Positions 61,413-64,000 of a stretch of DNA of 64,000 nucleotides are shown in pieces. This DNA comes from Lachnospiraceae bacterium. GTDB taxonomy: Bacteria; Bacillota; Clostridia; Lachnospirales; Lachnospiraceae. The first letter of the stretch is position 1. Each line of letters opens with the position of its first letter. The DNA lies in contig JAKSRM010000001.1 of NCBI GenBank assembly GCA_024403615.1, positions 124,001 to 188,000 on the forward strand, given 5' to 3'. A program made the position numbers and the translations under genes. The notes beneath the pieces are model-generated. The model was given only the letters and a program-made list of their open reading frames with translations. It was not told where the DNA came from and ran no database searches.

Positions 61413-62258
61413 ATGCAAGTTATACAGGTTATAATTAACGGTATTCTGCTTGGTGGTATTTATGCTCTCCTGGGCGTAGGTATGACAATGATGTTTGGTA
61501 TTGTTAAACTTACCAACTTAGCACACGGCGAATTCGTTATCATTGGCGCATACTTGTCAACAATTCTGGCAAGTGCTTTGGGCGTTGACCCAATTCTGAC
61601 AATTATTGTTACCGTTCCTATTATGTTCTTAGTAGGTATGGGACTTCAGGCTGGATTAATCAACAGAGTTATGAAAATCGGTTCTGAACCGGCTCTTCTG
61701 GTTACTTTCGGTCTTTCCATTATTTTGGCAGATGCTATGCTGCTTGTTTTCTCAGCAGATGCACAGAGAGCAAATGTTCCTTACAACACAGCTTCTATCA
61801 AGATTGCAAATGGACTGAATATTTCAACTCTCGACCTTATTGTTTTTGGAATCAGTTTGGCAACCATCGTTGTTCTTTCTGTATTCCTTAAGAAAACATT
61901 CCTTGGACGTTCCATCCGTGCAACCTCCGATGATTTGGAAGCTGCATCATTAATGGGTGTAAACGTAAACCGTACTTATGCAATCGCTATGGGTATTGCA
62001 ATGGCAACTGCTGCAATCGCCGGTATGTGCGTAAGTATGAAATGGGTATTCTATCCAAGTAGTGGTGGCAACTATCTGCTTACTGCTTTTGGTGTTGTAG
62101 TTATCGGTGGTATGGGATCTATTCCTGGCACAATGATTGCCGGATTGATCTTAGGTCTGGCACAGGTTATTGGTGGTGCAAACTACGGTCAGTTGATTGC
62201 TTATGTTCTGATGGTATTATTCCTTGCAGTACGTCCACAAGGCCTGTTCAGCAAATAG
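61413..62258 (+). CDS. livH: Branched-chain-type ABC transporter permease LivH
   Basis: 281 residues, about eight membrane helices. VIINGILLGGIYALLGVGMTMMFG start (helix 1), RATSDDLEAASLMGVNVNRTYA (coupling loop to the ATPase) and GGMGSIPGTMIAGLILG are LivH markers. AAGGAGG lies before the ATG. Confidence 0.94.
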   Translation: MQVIQVIINGILLGGIYALLGVGMTMMFGIVKLTNLAHGEFVIIGAYLSTILASALGVDPILTIIVTVPIMFLVGMGLQAGLINRVMKIGSEPALLVTFGLSIILADAMLLVFSADAQRANVPYNTASIKIANGLNISTLDLIVFGISLATIVVLSVFLKKTFLGRSIRATSDDLEAASLMGVNVNRTYAIAMGIAMATAAIAGMCVSMKWVFYPSSGGNYLLTAFGVVVIGGMGSIPGTMIAGLILGLAQVIGGANYGQLIAYVLMVLFLAVRPQGLFSK

Positions 62259-62274
62259 AAGGGAGGAGAGAATT

Positions 62275-63306
62275 ATGGAAAATAACGGAATCGCCCTTCG
62301 TAAACCTGTAAAGATTCTTGACGGAATCCCGATGCTTATTATCTGCATCGTTATCTGCATCGCATTATACATTTTAGGAATCACAAAGACTTTCTCTAAC
62401 AATACAATGCGTTATCTGCTCAAGATCTTCTTGTATATCACCATGGGTGAAATGTGGAACTTAATGAGTGGTTTCACCGGCATGACAAGCTTAGGACAGC
62501 AGGTATTCGTAGGTATCGCTGGTTACTCCGTAGCTGTATTTACAAGTACCTTTAAGATGTCCATGTGGCTGGGCCTTTTAGTAGGCGCTGTTATCGGTGT
62601 AGTATTCGCATTATTGCTTTCGTTAATATTATTCCGAATGCGAGGCATGTACTTCGCGGTAGCTACCTGGCTGATTGCAGAGGCTGTAAGACTTTGGTTT
62701 AACAGCTGGAGATTTGTAAAACAGGGCGCTGGTATGACCATTGCTACAAGCCAGATTCCTAAGGTTCGTGAATTATATATCTATGCACTGACTCTTTGCA
62801 TCATTGCATTAGTAGTAGTTTACATTCTGCTTAGAACTAAGACAGGTCTTGGCTTAACCGCAATGAGAGATGATGCAGATGCATCCAGCTCTGTTGGTGT
62901 TAATATTTTCAAGTCAAAATTACTTTGCTACCTGATTTGCTCCTTATTCATCGCTTTAGCCGGTGGTATGTTTGCACTTCAGAAAGGCTCTGTTCTTCCA
63001 TCATCTTCCTTCAGCATTGACTGGACCGTAGCGATGGTATTCATCGTTATTATTGGTGGTGTAGGAACTATGGCTGGTCCAATCTTAGGTGGTATTGTTT
63101 ACGTTATTCTTTCTGAGTTCCTGGCTCACTTCCCAGGTTGGTCAAATATTATTTTAGGTGCAATTGCAATCTTAGTAATTATTTTCCTTCCAGACGGAAT
63201 CATCGGAACTCTGCAGAAGAAACTGAACTTCGAAATCTTCTCACAGAAGAGATTATCCGAACCTAAGAAAGTAAAAGGATTAAAAGAAAAAGCAAATATG
63301 GCTTAA
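62275..63306 (+). CDS. livM: Branched-chain-type ABC transporter permease LivM
   Basis: 343 residues from ATG 62275 (GGGAGGAGAG 5 bases upstream). About ten membrane helices. GEMWNLMSGFTGMTSLGQQVFVGIAGY region, AMRDDADASSSVGVNIFKSKL (coupling loop) and GGVGTMAGPILGGIV are LivM markers. Last gene of the operon. Confidence 0.94.
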   Translation: MENNGIALRKPVKILDGIPMLIICIVICIALYILGITKTFSNNTMRYLLKIFLYITMGEMWNLMSGFTGMTSLGQQVFVGIAGYSVAVFTSTFKMSMWLGLLVGAVIGVVFALLLSLILFRMRGMYFAVATWLIAEAVRLWFNSWRFVKQGAGMTIATSQIPKVRELYIYALTLCIIALVVVYILLRTKTGLGLTAMRDDADASSSVGVNIFKSKLLCYLICSLFIALAGGMFALQKGSVLPSSSFSIDWTVAMVFIVIIGGVGTMAGPILGGIVYVILSEFLAHFPGWSNIILGAIAILVIIFLPDGIIGTLQKKLNFEIFSQKRLSEPKKVKGLKEKANMA

Positions 63307-63334
63307 TATTATCAAACTAGGTTAGTTGATTCAG

Positions 63335-63369
63335 ATTAGGGGAACCGTTAATCGGTTCCCCTAATTTAT
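63335..63369 (+). terminator. Terminator of the liv operon
   Basis: Perfect 13-bp stem ATTAGGGGAACCG/CGGTTCCCCTAAT with a TTAAT loop, followed by TTATTATATTTT. Confidence 0.9.
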
Positions 63370-63401
63370 TATATTTTGTTCATAGAAAAATCACAAACAA
63401 A

Positions 63402-63428
63402 TTAGCACTCTCGACTTGACAGTGCTAA
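63402..63428. promoter_or_regulatory. CIRCE element (HrcA operator), one mismatch
   Basis: TTAGCACTC, 9-base spacer, CAGTGCTAA. The consensus is TTAGCACTC-N9-GAGTGCTAA, so only the first base of the right arm departs. It overlaps the -35 of the hsp20 promoter, the position expected for HrcA repression. Confidence 0.9.
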
Positions 63429-63443
63429 TTTTAGTGTTATAAT
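63416..63443 (+). promoter_or_regulatory. Promoter of hsp20
   Basis: Consensus TTGACA (63416-63421), 16 bases, perfect TATAAT (63438-63443) with TG one base before it. The leader is about 85 bases. Confidence 0.88.
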
Positions 63444-63532
63444 GCAGATATAACAGATATAAAAAATATATCAAATAAAACAAGAGGCACAAGTGCCGGT
63501 GAGTAAAAAAGATAACTTAGGAGGTAATAGAT

Positions 63533-63952
63533 ATGTATTTAGCAAGAAGAGATAATTTTTGGGATGACTTTTTTAGAAATCCTTTTGCAGGAGCTGTTGA
63601 TCAGGTAAATAGCTCTAGATTAATGAAAACAGACGTAAAAGAAAACGAAAACGATTTTGAGGTTTTAATGGATCTTCCTGGTGTACCTAAGGAAAATATC
63701 CAGATTGAGTTAAAAGACGGTTATTTGACCGTTTCCGCTAAGAAATCCAGCGTAACCGAAGAACAGAGTAGTGATGGAAAATTCATCCGGAAAGAGCGCT
63801 TTGAGGGCTCTGCAAAGAGAAGCTTTTATGTAGGCGAATATGCGAATGAGCAGAACATCTCTGCAGCGTATAAGGACGGAGTATTAACCATTAATATTCC
63901 AAAAGAACCGGAAATTATTCCGGAACAACCGAAGTATATCAGTATTGATTAA
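63533..63952 (+). CDS. hsp18: Hsp20/alpha-crystallin family small heat-shock protein
   Basis: 139 residues. ATP-independent chaperone that holds unfolding proteins. Short N-terminal arm (NFWDDFFRNPF), alpha-crystallin domain (about 32-125; VLMDLPGVPKENIQIELKDG, YKDGVLTINIPK), and a short end with the IIPEQP anchor of the IxI type. AGGAGG lies 8 bases before the ATG. Under a strong CIRCE-overlapped promoter, so heat-inducible by inference. Confidence 0.95.
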   Translation: MYLARRDNFWDDFFRNPFAGAVDQVNSSRLMKTDVKENENDFEVLMDLPGVPKENIQIELKDGYLTVSAKKSSVTEEQSSDGKFIRKERFEGSAKRSFYVGEYANEQNISAAYKDGVLTINIPKEPEIIPEQPKYISID

Positions 63953-63964
63953 TTCCGCTACTGA

Positions 63965-63999
63965 TTTGTCAGTGTGACTGACAAAATTCATAGTTTATT
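63965..63999 (+). terminator. Probable terminator after hsp20
   Basis: 8-bp stem TTTGTCAG/CTGACAAA with a TGTGA loop, followed by an A/T-rich end at the window edge; T-run weak. Confidence 0.55.
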
Positions 64000-64000
64000 C

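Overview
The window reads as a low-GC, Gram-positive anaerobe of the class Clostridia. The evidence is strong AGGAGG-type ribosome sites, the priA-def-fmt-rsmB-rlmN-stp-prkC-rsgA-rpe gene order, an HrcA/CIRCE-type operator, a ferrous-iron FeoAB fusion and amino-acid-type uptake genes. Placement near the amino-acid-fermenting Anaerovoracaceae/Family XIII group is only an impression. Most of the window is ordinary core chromosome; no prophage, insertion sequence, plasmid gene or CRISPR array was recognised.

Layout. 1-12 kb: end of a MurE-like ligase, then a tightly packed operon running from priA to pfkA (primosome, N-terminal formyl processing, rRNA methylation, PASTA kinase/phosphatase pair, RsgA, Rpe, PfkA). 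12-23 kb: queA on the minus strand, a HerA-like DUF853 ATPase, leuS, a CNNM/CBS exporter-like protein, a P-type ATPase, and a zinc-ribbon gene followed by an unrecognised gene. 23-27 kb: ychF, lgt, a YbaK-like protein, a phosphodiesterase and a nitroreductase. 27.2-27.5 kb: repeat locus A. 27.5-33 kb: an amidohydrolase, a ProX-like deacylase, ridA, a LUD protein, dgt, a candidate small RNA, nadE, and tRNA-Met/tRNA-Val. 33-40 kb: ispF, cysS, mrnC, rlmB, a probably highly expressed cupin, a sortase-type surface protein, a P1 peptidase, a second candidate structured RNA and tRNA-Leu. 40-46 kb: a STAS / anti-sigma-kinase / STAS-phosphotransferase operon, birA and pyruvate carboxylase. 46.4-46.8 kb: repeat locus B. 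46.8-55 kb: a SmtB-type ArsR regulator with visible operators, feoAB, then gtrA, tRNA-Thr, a PrsA-like lipoprotein, a GT2 glycosyltransferase and YfhO. 55-64 kb: rpsB-tsf, a MATE exporter, a complete Liv-type ABC operon (K-G-F-H-M) and an Hsp20 gene under a CIRCE-overlapped promoter.

The most unusual structure is a family of head-to-head repeat arrays found twice (27,192-27,480 and 46,488-46,724). Each is built from a 14-bp core, GTTGAGATATGTAC, repeated at an almost exact 42-bp pitch. The left arm carries the core forward and the right arm carries its reverse complement, so the two arms pair in register. Locus A has 4+4 cores, locus B has 3+3. Neither lies in a gene and no known element explains them. 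Secondary points of interest are two unassigned structured RNAs (31.55-31.71 kb and 39.79-39.93 kb), the STAS-APH fusion operon, and a zinc-type ArsR regulator placed over an iron transporter.
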